Positions 15,629 through 24,788 of a DNA stretch of 48,290 bases are shown in pieces. The stretch is from positions 1 through 48,290 of the forward strand of contig CAUZFZ010000067.1 in assembly GCA_963579025.1 (NCBI GenBank), written 5' to 3'. The notes beneath the pieces were generated by a model. The model did no database searches, was not told where the DNA came from, and saw nothing but the letters and a program-made list of their open reading frames with translations. The position numbers and the translations under genes are program-made. This DNA is from CAUZFZ01 sp963579025 (GTDB lineage Bacteria > Planctomycetota > Planctomycetia > Planctomycetales > Planctomycetaceae). The first letter of the stretch is position 1. Each line of letters starts with the position of its first letter.

Positions 15629-18070
15629 TCAGTAGACCGTCCGAAATTCGCCGCTGCAAATCAGTACCTGACAGAGACGGGCCAGTCCGGCAATCCGGTC
15701 CTCGTTGAAATCGAGGTAAGTTGTCACAGCCATCCGCTCGCGGGCGCCAGGTTCGCGGCCCAGCAGCAGTACGTAGGCCTGGCCCACTGGATCGGGCGCG
15801 TCGAACAGTTGCTCAGCCGCCTTCCCGGCGGCACTTAGTACGAATTCGCTGTTCATGAGGAACATGGCCTGCTTCGGCAGAGTCGTCAGACGGCGTGCAC
15901 CGACGAGTCCATTCGGATCGGCGGCGTCAAAGATCGTCATCACGTCCAGCAGATGAGCCCGCGCCGATGGAAGAAAAATACTGCGGTGCGGAATGTCGTC
16001 GGTCAGGTCGTTGATGACGAAGTCGCGGCGTCCGATTTCGCTTTGCTGCTTGCTCTTTGACGCTGATAACTGAGCGATCAGTGAAGTGGCGGGGATGCTC
16101 ACGTTCAACTGGCCGCTGACCGCCAGAATTCCGTCCCGAATCGCCTCGCCTTCCAGTGGCTGTGGCGCGAACCGCCAATTGAGCCGGTTGCCTGGGTCGA
16201 TCGCGAAAGACTCACCGTCGTGCTCGGAACTGAGCATCCACGTACGGCTCAGCACGAGGCTGCGAATCAGCCGCTTGATCGACCAGCCATCGTTCATGAA
16301 TCGAATCGCCAGATCGTCGAGCAATGCCTGATTGACTGGCTTCGCGCCGAGGGCTCCGAAGTTATCAACGGTGTCGACCAGTCCGATCCCAAACAGGTGG
16401 TGCCAGATGCGGTTAACGAACACGCGCGAGGTCAACGGGTTGCGACGGTCCACAATCCAATCGGCGAGTTGCCGTCGTCCACTTTGATCGGCGGCGATCT
16501 TCGGGGCGTCGTAGCCAAGCAGTTGCGGAACACCACGCGGCACTTCATCCAGCGGAGCCTTGCGGTTGCCCTTGTCGAACAGCGGCGAGTTGACCGCCTG
16601 ATCGGCGTCCACAACGGCCATCGCGGTCTCGGGATATTTCGGTGCCTGCTTTCGCAGCTCTTCGACGACGCGTTTCTGAGCCTGCACGAGTTCTTCGGCC
16701 GCGACGAGGTCAGAATCGTCGACCTGCTTCCATTCGAGTTCTTGTTCCGTCCAGTACTTGCGGTATTGCTCACGTCCCTTAATGACGGCGAGGTAGATCG
16801 TCTGTTCCTCGGAAGCTTTCGCCTGATGCGCGTCGAAAGCGGCCAACTGCTGCCAGCCGGTCGGCCCGAGTGGATACTCACCACCGTGCTCCTTGCGGAC
16901 ATTCGTTTCGACGGCAGCCAGGTTTTTCGTGCTGCGAAAGATGCCGGCGAGCGCGTAATAGTCGCGCGTTGGAATGGGGTCGTATTTGTGATCGTGACAG
17001 CGGGCGCAGTTGACCGTGAGTCCCATGAATGCGCGCAGTGAAGTGTCAATCTGCTCGTCAGCGGTGTTGAGTTCGAACTGCAGCACGTCGCCTTCGTTGA
17101 GTGTCTTTGGCCCGATGGTCAGGAACGCCGTCGCAATGATGGGGCCATTGAAGTCGTATTCTTCGTCCGACGTCCGAGGGCGACTACGAACGATCAGATC
17201 GCCTGCGATCTGCTGCCGAACGAATTCGTCGTAGGGCAGGTCAGCATTCAACGCGTCGATCACCCAGTTCCGATATTTCCATGCGAGTGGATACGTCATA
17301 TTCCGCGTGTAACCACTGGATTCCGCATACCGGGCAACGTCCAGCCAGTGACGTGCCCAGCGAATCCCGAACGCCGGCGAATCCAACAGGCGATCGACGA
17401 CTCGTGTGAACGCTTCGTGATCCGGGGACGCGTCGGTCAATAACGCTTCAATGTCTGCTGCTGTCGGTGGCAGGCCGGTCAGCTCCAGAGTCGCACGTCG
17501 GATTAATGTGCGACGATCGGCGTCCTTAACCGGCTGCAGACCGGCCGCATCCAGTCCCGCGAGGATGAAATGATCGGTGCGGTCGCGAGGCCAGTCGGCA
17601 TGACTGACATCCGGCAATTGCTGAGCAACGGGTGGTTGATACGCCCAGTGATCTTCGACGTCGATCTGTGTCGGTGGGCGTGACACGCCGTCACGCGGAT
17701 CGGCGGCTCCGTCTTCCACCCACTTCACAAAATCAGCGATCACGTCAGCGGGAAGTCGTTTTCCGGGAGGCATCTCTACGGTCTCATGCCGCAGTGCTGC
17801 GATCAGCAGGCTGTCCTTGATGCTGCCGGGCACAATCGCGTGGCCGTTCGCTCCGCCTTTGCGAATGCCGTCGCGTGTGTCGAGCAGCAGCCCGCCCTCC
17901 TGCTTGCCCGCCCGAGCTGAATGGCACTTGTAGCACTGGTCAAGTAGCACGGGCCGAATCTTCGCTTCGAAAAACGAGTAGTCGTCATCCGCAACCGCGA
18001 CTGTCCCGATGGACGAAATCACGAGTGCGATGGCCAGGCAGCGTGACGTGTTGTGCTTTCGCTGAAGCAT
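15629..18070 (-). CDS. Secreted PSCyt1-PSCyt2-PSD1 protein (DUF1549/DUF1553)
   Basis: 813 residues from ATG 18070; this start is preferred over one 26 codons upstream because it gives a normal signal peptide (about 12-28, ending TVAVA). PSCyt1 at about 30-130 has the heme-c motif CYKCH (46-50) and the MPPGKRLP signature. PSCyt2 has ELTGLPPTAADIEALL, WARHWLDVARYAES and CARCHDHKYDPIPTRDYYAL. PSD1 covers the C-terminal third (DWIVDRRNPLTSRVFVNRIW, LVLSRTWMLSSE). It ends with a FRTVY tail. Its expected downstream partner, DUF1501, is displaced by vapBC. The family is exported and common in planctomycetes; activity is not established. Confidence 0.85.
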   Translation of the reverse strand: MLQRKHNTSRCLAIALVISSIGTVAVADDDYSFFEAKIRPVLLDQCYKCHSARAGKQEGGLLLDTRDGIRKGGANGHAIVPGSIKDSLLIAALRHETVEMPPGKRLPADVIADFVKWVEDGAADPRDGVSRPPTQIDVEDHWAYQPPVAQQLPDVSHADWPRDRTDHFILAGLDAAGLQPVKDADRRTLIRRATLELTGLPPTAADIEALLTDASPDHEAFTRVVDRLLDSPAFGIRWARHWLDVARYAESSGYTRNMTYPLAWKYRNWVIDALNADLPYDEFVRQQIAGDLIVRSRPRTSDEEYDFNGPIIATAFLTIGPKTLNEGDVLQFELNTADEQIDTSLRAFMGLTVNCARCHDHKYDPIPTRDYYALAGIFRSTKNLAAVETNVRKEHGGEYPLGPTGWQQLAAFDAHQAKASEEQTIYLAVIKGREQYRKYWTEQELEWKQVDDSDLVAAEELVQAQKRVVEELRKQAPKYPETAMAVVDADQAVNSPLFDKGNRKAPLDEVPRGVPQLLGYDAPKIAADQSGRRQLADWIVDRRNPLTSRVFVNRIWHHLFGIGLVDTVDNFGALGAKPVNQALLDDLAIRFMNDGWSIKRLIRSLVLSRTWMLSSEHDGESFAIDPGNRLNWRFAPQPLEGEAIRDGILAVSGQLNVSIPATSLIAQLSASKSKQQSEIGRRDFVINDLTDDIPHRSIFLPSARAHLLDVMTIFDAADPNGLVGARRLTTLPKQAMFLMNSEFVLSAAGKAAEQLFDAPDPVGQAYVLLLGREPGARERMAVTTYLDFNEDRIAGLARLCQVLICSGEFRTVY

Positions 18071-18198
18071 TCGGTGGATTGACCTTTCGACTCGTCCCGG
18101 TCGACAAAGTGGCGGGGGACGATGACCTGGAGCACAATCTATGCACATCTCAGACTATCCGGATTCTATTCGTCAGACGATCCAGAACGGACACGATC

Positions 18199-19029
18199 AT
18201 GTGGCTTAATCAGACTCGGTTCTACGTGTTGGCTTTTCTGACAGCATCGTGGCTTTCAAATGCGGCGCATGCGGATGAGGCTCGACCCTGTTTCGTCGTC
18301 GCACATCGAGGACTGCTGCTCGACGCGCCGGAAAACACGCTGGCGAATTTCAGAGCATGTCTGGAGCTGCGACTGGGTTTTGAACTCGATGTGCAGCGTA
18401 GTCGGGACGGGCATCTGGTATGCGTCCATGACACGACTGTCGACCGGACAACCGATGGCACCGGCCGGGTTTCACAGCTGACGCTGAAGGCACTGAAATC
18501 GCTCGATGCCGGTTCATGGTTCAACGCGTCTTTTCGTGCCGAGCGGATTCCGACCCTCGATGAAGTCTTCAAGCTGCTCGGCCACTACAGAGAATCTCCC
18601 GTTCTTATCGCTGTGGATTTCAAAGGCGACGATGCCCAGATCGAGCGGGACGTTGTTGCATTGGCAGACAGGCACGATGTGCTGGATCACCTGCTGATGA
18701 TTGGCCGGACGATCCAGGCTCCCGAGGTACGGAAGCGGTTACGTCTGGCGAATCCGAAGACTCATGTGGCAACCGTTGCCAACAATCCGGCCGAGTTCCC
18801 GACGGCGCTGAAAGACCCCGATTCGGACTGGGTCTACGTGCGATACGTACCGTCCGCGGATGAAGTGAGTGCGGTGCATGCCAAGGGCCGCAGAATGTTC
18901 ATCGCCGGATCGACGGTTGCTGGACTGCAACACGAAAACTGGCGCGTCGTGGTCGAGCGTGGCATGGATGCCATTCTGACGGACTATTCCATCGAGCTGT
19001 CGCGTCAGATTCGGTCGACACCCAGGTAA
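18199..19029 (+). CDS. Secreted glycerophosphodiester phosphodiesterase
   Basis: 276 residues from ATG 18199; upstream in-frame starts would run back into the divergent PSCyt gene's leader. A signal peptide ends near AAHA (residue 25). The GDPD signature is clear: VVAHRGLLLDAPENTLANF (H36, R37, E45), GFELDVQRSRDG (E62, D64) and LVCVHDTTVDRTTDGTG (H77). The C-terminal half keeps the TIM-barrel pattern (VYVRYV, MDAILTDY). The enzyme hydrolyses glycerophosphodiesters to glycerol-3-phosphate and an alcohol, probably in the periplasm, as phosphate scavenging or lipid turnover. It is divergent from the PSCyt gene with a 128-base shared promoter region. Confidence 0.85.
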   Translation: MWLNQTRFYVLAFLTASWLSNAAHADEARPCFVVAHRGLLLDAPENTLANFRACLELRLGFELDVQRSRDGHLVCVHDTTVDRTTDGTGRVSQLTLKALKSLDAGSWFNASFRAERIPTLDEVFKLLGHYRESPVLIAVDFKGDDAQIERDVVALADRHDVLDHLLMIGRTIQAPEVRKRLRLANPKTHVATVANNPAEFPTALKDPDSDWVYVRYVPSADEVSAVHAKGRRMFIAGSTVAGLQHENWRVVVERGMDAILTDYSIELSRQIRSTPR

Positions 19030-19264
19030 CTCGATCCCCCTGTTCGGCGCGGGCATGGGCCGACAACCGATGCGTCCCGGCCGACTGAAGTTCTCGAATC
19101 GCAGACGCAGATGGACGGGTCTCTTGAGTTAAGACGGGCAGACACGGTGAGTTTTCCGGAAATCTTCGACGGGATGCCGTCCAGATTGATCAACCGGCAC
19201 TGTCTGACTGGATTCCACGACCAGGCTCGACGATGTCCGATATACCGAGACATGGACGTCGAAA

Positions 19265-20740
19265 ATGCTCAAACCGCTTCTACAGCCCGGCCTGTTGTGC
19301 ACGCTCATTCTGGGCGGCTGCGCACACTCGCCTCAGTGCCGTGAGAGGTTGGGGACGAGTGTAGAGACGGCATTGCCGACCGCGGCTTTGGCTGAATCGA
19401 CATCGGCGACGCCCGATGACCCACAAGGAAGTACGGCCGAGGCTGTGCCCGTGCACCTGGTTTTCGCGAACGAGCCGACATCCGGCTGGCGTCGGACGTC
19501 GCTGCACCGTACGAACAGCGACGCGACTTCCGCGGAACTCGCTGCCTCTCAGACAGCCGGCCCGTCCGTCGCGGCAGTACCATCGCCCTCCACCACACTG
19601 GCTGCTCTCGAATCGCTCGCGATCGAATCCAACCCCTCGCTGGTTGAATTACAGGCGCGTGTGGATGCCGCCAACGGTCGTCGCATTCAGATCGGGCTAA
19701 GGCCGAATCCTCGTGTTGGGTTTTCCGTACAGGAATTAGGGAATGAAGACGCGGCCGGGCAGTACGGTCCGTATGCAAGCCAGGAATTCGTCCGCGGCGG
19801 CAAGCTTGAGCTGAATCGAAGTACTGCTGACTGGGCAATCGCTCGAACAGAACAGGAACTTGCCGCACAACGGCTGCGTGTGCTGACCGATGTGCGGATC
19901 GGTTTTTACTCGGTACTGGTCACGCAGGAACGAATACGTGTCGCGCAAGAGCTGCATTCCATCGCGATGCAGGCCGTGGAGAAGGCGCGTGATCTGATCA
20001 AGGTTGAGGAACCCGATTCCGTTCTCGGACAGGCAGAGATCGAAGCAGAACTTGCGGCAATCCTTCTGGAGAACGCGGAGACAAGACGCGTCGCTCAGTG
20101 GCGAAGACTGTCAGCGGCCATCGGTCAGCCCGACCTGCCCATACAGAATCTGGACGGTGACCTGAACAGCGAGGCCCCTCAGATTGTCTGGGAATCAGCA
20201 CTGGATCGACTGCGCCGCGAAAGTCCGGAGCTGATGGCCGCGGCAGCCAGTGTCGAGCAGTCCCGCACAGCGCTCGATCGTGCGAGCGTTCAGGCGATCC
20301 CCAACGTGACTGTGCAGGCGGGACTGTTCTACGACGACGCATCGAGCGACCCGTTCGCCTCGCTGCAGATGTCGATGCCTCTGCCTGTCTACGACTGGAA
20401 TCAGGGCGGCATCAGTGAGGCCCAGGCCAATGTCGTTGCAGCCGAACAGTCGATGCAACGAGCTGAGCTGAGTCTGCAGGAGCGACTGGCCACCATCTTC
20501 CAGCAATACCAGCAGGCCAGGCTGCAGGCGACGCGATACGGCACAGTCATCCTGCCAAAGGCTCGCAAAAACCTCGACCTCAGCCGACTGAGTTACGAAA
20601 GCGGCGACGCCTCCTACCTCGACGTTCTGACGACGCAACGTACGTTTTTCCAGGCTCAGCTCGCACGGCTGTATGCGGTGGAGCAACTCTGGCTGGCGAC
20701 TGTTCAGATCGACGGTCTGCTGCTCACGGGGAGCTTGTAG
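19265..20740 (+). CDS. TolC-family outer-membrane efflux lipoprotein 1
   Basis: 491 residues. The lipobox LILGGC places the lipidated cysteine at C19. After about 80 low-complexity residues, two TolC/OEP repeats follow: LAALESLAIESNPSLVELQARVDAANGRR with NPRVGFSVQELGN, and then ESPELMAAAASVEQSRTALDRA with a SMPLPVYDWNQGGISEAQANV landmark and a C-terminal YLDVLTTQRTFFQAQLARLYAVEQLW. These are the expected coiled-coil and strand elements of a trimeric efflux duct. It is the first gene of an ABC efflux operon, followed 58 bases later by a second TolC-like gene. It resembles CusC/CzcC-type channels. The transported substrate is unknown. Confidence 0.85.
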   Translation: MLKPLLQPGLLCTLILGGCAHSPQCRERLGTSVETALPTAALAESTSATPDDPQGSTAEAVPVHLVFANEPTSGWRRTSLHRTNSDATSAELAASQTAGPSVAAVPSPSTTLAALESLAIESNPSLVELQARVDAANGRRIQIGLRPNPRVGFSVQELGNEDAAGQYGPYASQEFVRGGKLELNRSTADWAIARTEQELAAQRLRVLTDVRIGFYSVLVTQERIRVAQELHSIAMQAVEKARDLIKVEEPDSVLGQAEIEAELAAILLENAETRRVAQWRRLSAAIGQPDLPIQNLDGDLNSEAPQIVWESALDRLRRESPELMAAAASVEQSRTALDRASVQAIPNVTVQAGLFYDDASSDPFASLQMSMPLPVYDWNQGGISEAQANVVAAEQSMQRAELSLQERLATIFQQYQQARLQATRYGTVILPKARKNLDLSRLSYESGDASYLDVLTTQRTFFQAQLARLYAVEQLWLATVQIDGLLLTGSL

Positions 20741-20798
20741 CACGGGCGGACGGATCAGGGCGGAGAGCTGCAGGACAACCGGAGCACGGGATGTGTTC

Positions 20799-22181
20799 AT
20801 GGGTCACAGGCTGGTGCAAACAATCTTCGCGGTGTTGCTATGTCTTGCCCACGGCTGCGCGCATGTCGATGAGCATGGCGCCCGAGTTCCGTCTCACCCT
20901 CTTCCGTCCGTTACGCCAGAAATGCCTCCGGACGGGACGCACTCTCCAGTCGCTGAAATCAGACCGACTTCTTACGAACTGCAGTCTCCCGAATCCGGCT
21001 TCGGTAATTCCGCATCCGTTCCCGCGACTCAGCCTTTAACGCTGCTCTCGCTCGAACGTCTCGCCCTGACCCGACATCCGGAGCTCGGTGTTTCCGCCGC
21101 GAGGATTGATGCGTTTCGGGGGGCACATCGACAGGCCGGGCTGTATCCGAATCCACACGCGGGATATCACGCGACCGAAGTCGGCAATCTCGGCACGGCT
21201 GGTCAGCAGGGCGGTTTTGTCGGCCAACGATTTATTACCGGCGGCAAACTGGAACTCGACCAGGCTGTCGCCGCTCGGCAGATTGAGCAATCCAACCGTG
21301 AACTCGACACGGCAGCACAACGGCTGCTGAATGATGTGCGCGTCCGGTTTCATGAGGTCCTGATCGCTCAACGTCGCATTGAACTTATGACGGAGCTTGT
21401 CCGCGTTGTCAGTGAGTCGGTCGACGCCAGCCGTCGCCTGTTCGACGGTAAGCTGGTAGGACGCAACGAGCTGTTGCAGGCGCAGATCCGCCTGGATTCG
21501 AGCGAGATCCAACTGGAGAGCGCTCACAATGATCATGTCGCCTCTTGGAGACGCCTGGCCGCCGCCGTTGGAGATTCTGAACTGCAGCCAACAGGTCTCG
21601 AAGGTGAACTCGAAGCGGATCTGCATGAGTACGAATTCGACGAGCGACTGGCCGTCGTGCTCTCAGCAAGTCCGGAACTGGCCGCGGAAGAAGCGCAGGT
21701 TCACGTTGCAGAGTCGAAGCTGTTGCGGGCGTCGCGTGAGTGGATTCCCGACATCGATGTGTCGACCAGCATCCGGTATCACAACATTACAAAGTCCGAC
21801 GTCGTCAACATTCAGGCTGGCATGCCGATCCCGATTTTCGATCGAAACGAAGGCAACGTCGATCGGGCCCAGGCAGACGTTGTGGCTGCCCGCTGGGCTG
21901 TCGAACGAATCAGGCTGCAACTGATGGATCGCGTCGCCAGTGAATTTCGTCGATACGCGGATGCTCGCGTGGCTTATCAGCGATACCGCGACGGGATCGT
22001 TCCGCAGGCCACCGAGTCACTGAAACTGACCCAGCAGGCTTACGCCGCGAAGCAGGTTGGAGATGTGGAGTTGCTCAAAGCACACGAGACCTACATCCGC
22101 ATGCATCTCGCCCAACTCGATGCCCTGCGCGATATGCGAATCAGTCAGGTCGCACTGGAAGGTCTGGTCGTTGGCCAGTAG
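20799..22181 (+). CDS. TolC-family outer-membrane efflux lipoprotein 2
   Basis: 460 residues from ATG 20799; the longer frame overlaps the previous gene and lacks a signal. The lipobox LAHGC gives C20. Parallel landmarks to the first copy are LLSLERLALTRHPELGVSAARIDAFRG, YPNPHAGYHATEVGN, FITGGKLELDQAVAARQIE, AGMPIPIFDRNEGNVDRAQADV and a C-terminal VGDVELLKAHETYIRMHLAQLDAL. The shared order and motifs (GGKLEL) indicate an ancient duplication, now diverged. Two duct proteins in one operon may serve alternative channels or heteromers. It is co-directional with the adaptor and transporter genes that follow. Confidence 0.85.
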   Translation: MGHRLVQTIFAVLLCLAHGCAHVDEHGARVPSHPLPSVTPEMPPDGTHSPVAEIRPTSYELQSPESGFGNSASVPATQPLTLLSLERLALTRHPELGVSAARIDAFRGAHRQAGLYPNPHAGYHATEVGNLGTAGQQGGFVGQRFITGGKLELDQAVAARQIEQSNRELDTAAQRLLNDVRVRFHEVLIAQRRIELMTELVRVVSESVDASRRLFDGKLVGRNELLQAQIRLDSSEIQLESAHNDHVASWRRLAAAVGDSELQPTGLEGELEADLHEYEFDERLAVVLSASPELAAEEAQVHVAESKLLRASREWIPDIDVSTSIRYHNITKSDVVNIQAGMPIPIFDRNEGNVDRAQADVVAARWAVERIRLQLMDRVASEFRRYADARVAYQRYRDGIVPQATESLKLTQQAYAAKQVGDVELLKAHETYIRMHLAQLDALRDMRISQVALEGLVVGQ

Positions 22182-22235
22182 TGATCTTCAACACTCGTCT
22201 TGCCCCGGATGGTCCCTCGCTGCACAATCGAAAGT

Positions 22236-22673
22236 ATGACACGTCTGCTCGCACATCTTGCTTTGGTCGCAATGCTGCTCAGTTGCCCCGTGCTGTGTGG
22301 CACGGGCGCCGCTGCGTGCTGCGGCAACGACCAGGCGATTGGTGATGCGAGTCAGGGAAACGGCGAGTCCCGACACTGTTGCCATGATGCGTCCGGATCA
22401 AATTCCTCGTGTGACAAAACCGGGAATTCAAACGAACCGACGGAGCCGTCCGGGCGGAATGAGCGGCGCCCGGGCAACTGTCTGTGCGATGGTGCGGTTG
22501 CCGCTTGTGAAGACATTGCCCGTGCGATGGTGATCTCAGATTGCCCACCGATCGCGGCGCTGTCATCCGTTGAGCCGGTCGTTGTCGACCAGTCGATCTG
22601 GTCCGCAAATCGCCCGCTCAAGCCTCGGTCCGGCCTGACAATGCGCATCGAACAGATGTCATTGCTGCTTTAG
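22236..22673 (+). CDS. Cys-rich secreted small protein in efflux operon
   Basis: 145 residues from ATG 22236. A signal peptide is likely (hydrophobic 4-22). Eleven cysteines occur (17, 21, 28, 29, 48, 49, 59, 82, 84, 91, 103), including CC pairs and CLC, with a low-complexity middle rich in Gly, Asn, Ser and Asp. I do not recognise the family. Dense cysteines in an exported protein inside a transporter cluster suggest metal or redox binding, but that is inference. It lies between the two TolC-like genes and the first permease, suggesting it belongs to the operon. Confidence 0.6.
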   Translation: MTRLLAHLALVAMLLSCPVLCGTGAAACCGNDQAIGDASQGNGESRHCCHDASGSNSSCDKTGNSNEPTEPSGRNERRPGNCLCDGAVAACEDIARAMVISDCPPIAALSSVEPVVVDQSIWSANRPLKPRSGLTMRIEQMSLLL

Positions 22674-22786
22674 GGACCAGCGCCCAGAGGCGAGAGAGAA
22701 GAGCCTGAACCGCTTGAGATCTCTCTCGGCAATCCTCTGCCAGCCGCGCTGTCCCACGACCATCTACTGCTTTCCGGACTCAACCC

Positions 22787-23947
22787 GTGACGTTCCTTCC
22801 CTGGGAATACGGCGTTCGAAATCTGCTGCGGCGACCGCTGCGCAGTGGCCTCACGCTGCTGGGCCTGACGACCGTTGTGCTGCTGGTGTTAGTCGTTGTG
22901 GGCTTTATTCGCGGGTTGGAGCGTTCGTTGTCTGTCAGCGGTGATCCGCGGACGGTCATCGTGTTTTCACTCGGCATGGGAGAGAACCTGGAATACTCAT
23001 CGGTTCCCATGCGCACGTCCGACCTGGTTGCGGCCAGCATCGACGGAATCCAGGAGCGGTATGGAAACAGGTACGCATCTCCCGAGCTGTATCTGGGCAC
23101 TCAGGTGCGCACGACGCAGAACGGACCTGCCGGCATGGGACTTGTGCGCGGCGTGACCACGGCAGCTCTGCTCGTTCACTCGCGCGTCGAGATCATTGCC
23201 GGTGACTGGCCAGGTCCGGACGAAATCATGATCGGGCGATTGGCCGCGACGAAATTCGGAGCGACCCAGGACGATGTGCGCATTGGGAATTCGCTGTGGC
23301 TGGAAGGTCGCGAATGGCGAATCAGCGGAGTCTTCACTGCCGCGGGGTCTGTGTTCGAATCGGAACTCTGGTGTCGCCTGGACGATCTGCAACAGGCGAT
23401 GAAGCGGCAGGACCTGAGCCTTGTCGCAGTCACGCTTGCCAGCGATGCCGAATTCGCGGATGTCGATCTGTTCTGCAAAGAGCGGCTGGATCTGGAACTG
23501 CAGGCCATTCGACAGGTCGAGTACTTCGACTCACTCCGTGAGGACTACCAGCCGGTACGCATGCTGGCGTGGCTGGTCGTGCTGTTGATCTCAGGAGCCG
23601 GTGTGTTTGCCGGGCTCAACACAATGTACGGCGCTGTGGTTGGACGTGTCCGGGAACTGGCCACCTTACAAGCGATCGGATTTCCACGATGGGCCGCCGT
23701 AGTGAGTCTGGTCCAGGAAGGAACGCTGCTGGCCGTGACGGCATCGCTGCTGGCGTCGGTTGTTGCAGTCGTGCTGGTCAACGGAGCAGCCGTCCGTTTC
23801 ACCATGGGAGCCTTCGAACTACAGATTGACGGCGTCGCATTGTTAATTGGATATGGCACGGGACTGACGCTGGGAATGGTCGGCTCACTGCCTCCCGCCA
23901 TTCGAGTTCTGCGTCTTCCCGTCGTCGAAGGTCTGAAAGCGGTATGA
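22787..23947 (+). CDS. FtsX/MacB-type ABC transporter permease 1
   Basis: 386 residues from GTG 22787. One N-terminal membrane segment (about 22-43) is followed by a large extracytoplasmic domain (MacB_PCD-like; GDWPGPDEIMIGRLAATKFG) and then three C-terminal segments (about 260-280, 308-332 and 345-368). The FtsX signature GRVRELATLQAIGFPRWAAV is present, and the C-terminus has the typical PPAIRVLRLPVVEGLKAV ending. It should act with the ATPase at 26378 and pair with permease 2 at 27082. An upstream lipoprotein-like gene order is typical of planctomycete MacAB-type clusters. Confidence 0.85.
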   Translation: MTFLPWEYGVRNLLRRPLRSGLTLLGLTTVVLLVLVVVGFIRGLERSLSVSGDPRTVIVFSLGMGENLEYSSVPMRTSDLVAASIDGIQERYGNRYASPELYLGTQVRTTQNGPAGMGLVRGVTTAALLVHSRVEIIAGDWPGPDEIMIGRLAATKFGATQDDVRIGNSLWLEGREWRISGVFTAAGSVFESELWCRLDDLQQAMKRQDLSLVAVTLASDAEFADVDLFCKERLDLELQAIRQVEYFDSLREDYQPVRMLAWLVVLLISGAGVFAGLNTMYGAVVGRVRELATLQAIGFPRWAAVVSLVQEGTLLAVTASLLASVVAVVLVNGAAVRFTMGAFELQIDGVALLIGYGTGLTLGMVGSLPPAIRVLRLPVVEGLKAV

Positions 23948-24036
23948 GCAACACAAAACAGCAACCCGGTTACCAGGAACACTCTGGAGAGTGTTTCTTA
24001 CATCGACAGTCTCAATCATCAGAAACGGAGTGATTT

Positions 24037-24636
24037 ATGAAATCTCACCTGACACTACTGCTTGGCGCGACACTGGTCGCCTCCGGCTGCACTCAAAGTA
24101 GTACGCAGCCAGACGACGCTGCGGGACCATCATCGACGGTGTCCATCGACGGCTCGGCCTACGTGCTGTCCAACGAACCGGATGGGGCGGAACCTGTCCG
24201 AGCTGTCCGTGAACAATCCCAGGACGGTGACGATGTTGTTCTGGTTGGAAGAATCGGCGGCAGCGCCAATCCATGGATCGACGGCCGTGCGGCCTTTTCA
24301 ATTGTCGATCCGTCACTGAAGGCGTGCAGCGACATTCCCGGCGACGAATGTCCGAAGCCATGGGACTATTGCTGTGAAACAGACCGGCTGCCGTCGTCGA
24401 CGGCGTTGATCAAATTCGTGGACGACAAAGGCAGTCCATTGAAGGCCGATGCTCGCAAACTGCTCAACCTGTCTGCTCTTCAGACGGTAGTTGTCAGCGG
24501 CAAAGCGAAACGTGACGAATCCGGAAACCTGACAGTACTTGCCACCGGCATCTTTGTGCGACCGGCAACAACCGGCCAGCCGTCACAGGACACCATTGAG
24601 GATCCGAAGCCGTCGGACACGGATGGCCCGACCTGA
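24037..24636 (+). CDS. Lipoprotein of the efflux operon (unknown family)
   Basis: 199 residues. ATG 24037 is preceded by GGAG 9 bases upstream. Lipobox VASGC gives C18. The central part contains a beta-rich segment (VVLVGRIGGSANPWIDGRAAFSIVD), a cysteine cluster (KACSDIPGDECPKPWDYCCE) and LQTVVVSGKAKRDESGNLTVLATGIFVRP, which is OB-fold-like in pattern. I do not recognise a named family. The cysteines and the operon context are compatible with metal binding. It ends about 150 bases before the adaptor gene, and a strong hairpin lies in that gap. Confidence 0.65.
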   Translation: MKSHLTLLLGATLVASGCTQSSTQPDDAAGPSSTVSIDGSAYVLSNEPDGAEPVRAVREQSQDGDDVVLVGRIGGSANPWIDGRAAFSIVDPSLKACSDIPGDECPKPWDYCCETDRLPSSTALIKFVDDKGSPLKADARKLLNLSALQTVVVSGKAKRDESGNLTVLATGIFVRPATTGQPSQDTIEDPKPSDTDGPT

Positions 24637-24650
24637 TGCTGTGTCAGCCA

Positions 24651-24727
24651 CATACAAGCCCGAAGCGCAAGCGAGTGAACTCCGAGCATGGTACGGAATT
24701 CACTCGCTTGCGCTTCGGGCTTGTATG
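24651..24727. repeat. Large perfect hairpin inside the efflux operon
   Basis: 29-bp perfect arms (24651-24679 and 24699-24727), extending to 33 bp with one mismatch, around a 9-base loop. The core AAGCCCGAAGCGCAAGCGAG is, from memory, a sequence type repeated in planctomycete genomes. There is no T-run next to it. Between the lipoprotein and adaptor genes it could attenuate or stabilise the transcript. Confidence 0.7.
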
Positions 24728-24788
24728 GCGGAATTCGCTCGGCTTTGCGGTCTAACCCGATCTTGTCACGAATGCCGGACTCATCCCG

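Noticed and set aside
16220..17041. 273-codon open frame antisense to the PSCyt gene
   Set aside because: Shadow of a well-supported coding gene; no signal, motif or ribosome-binding site.
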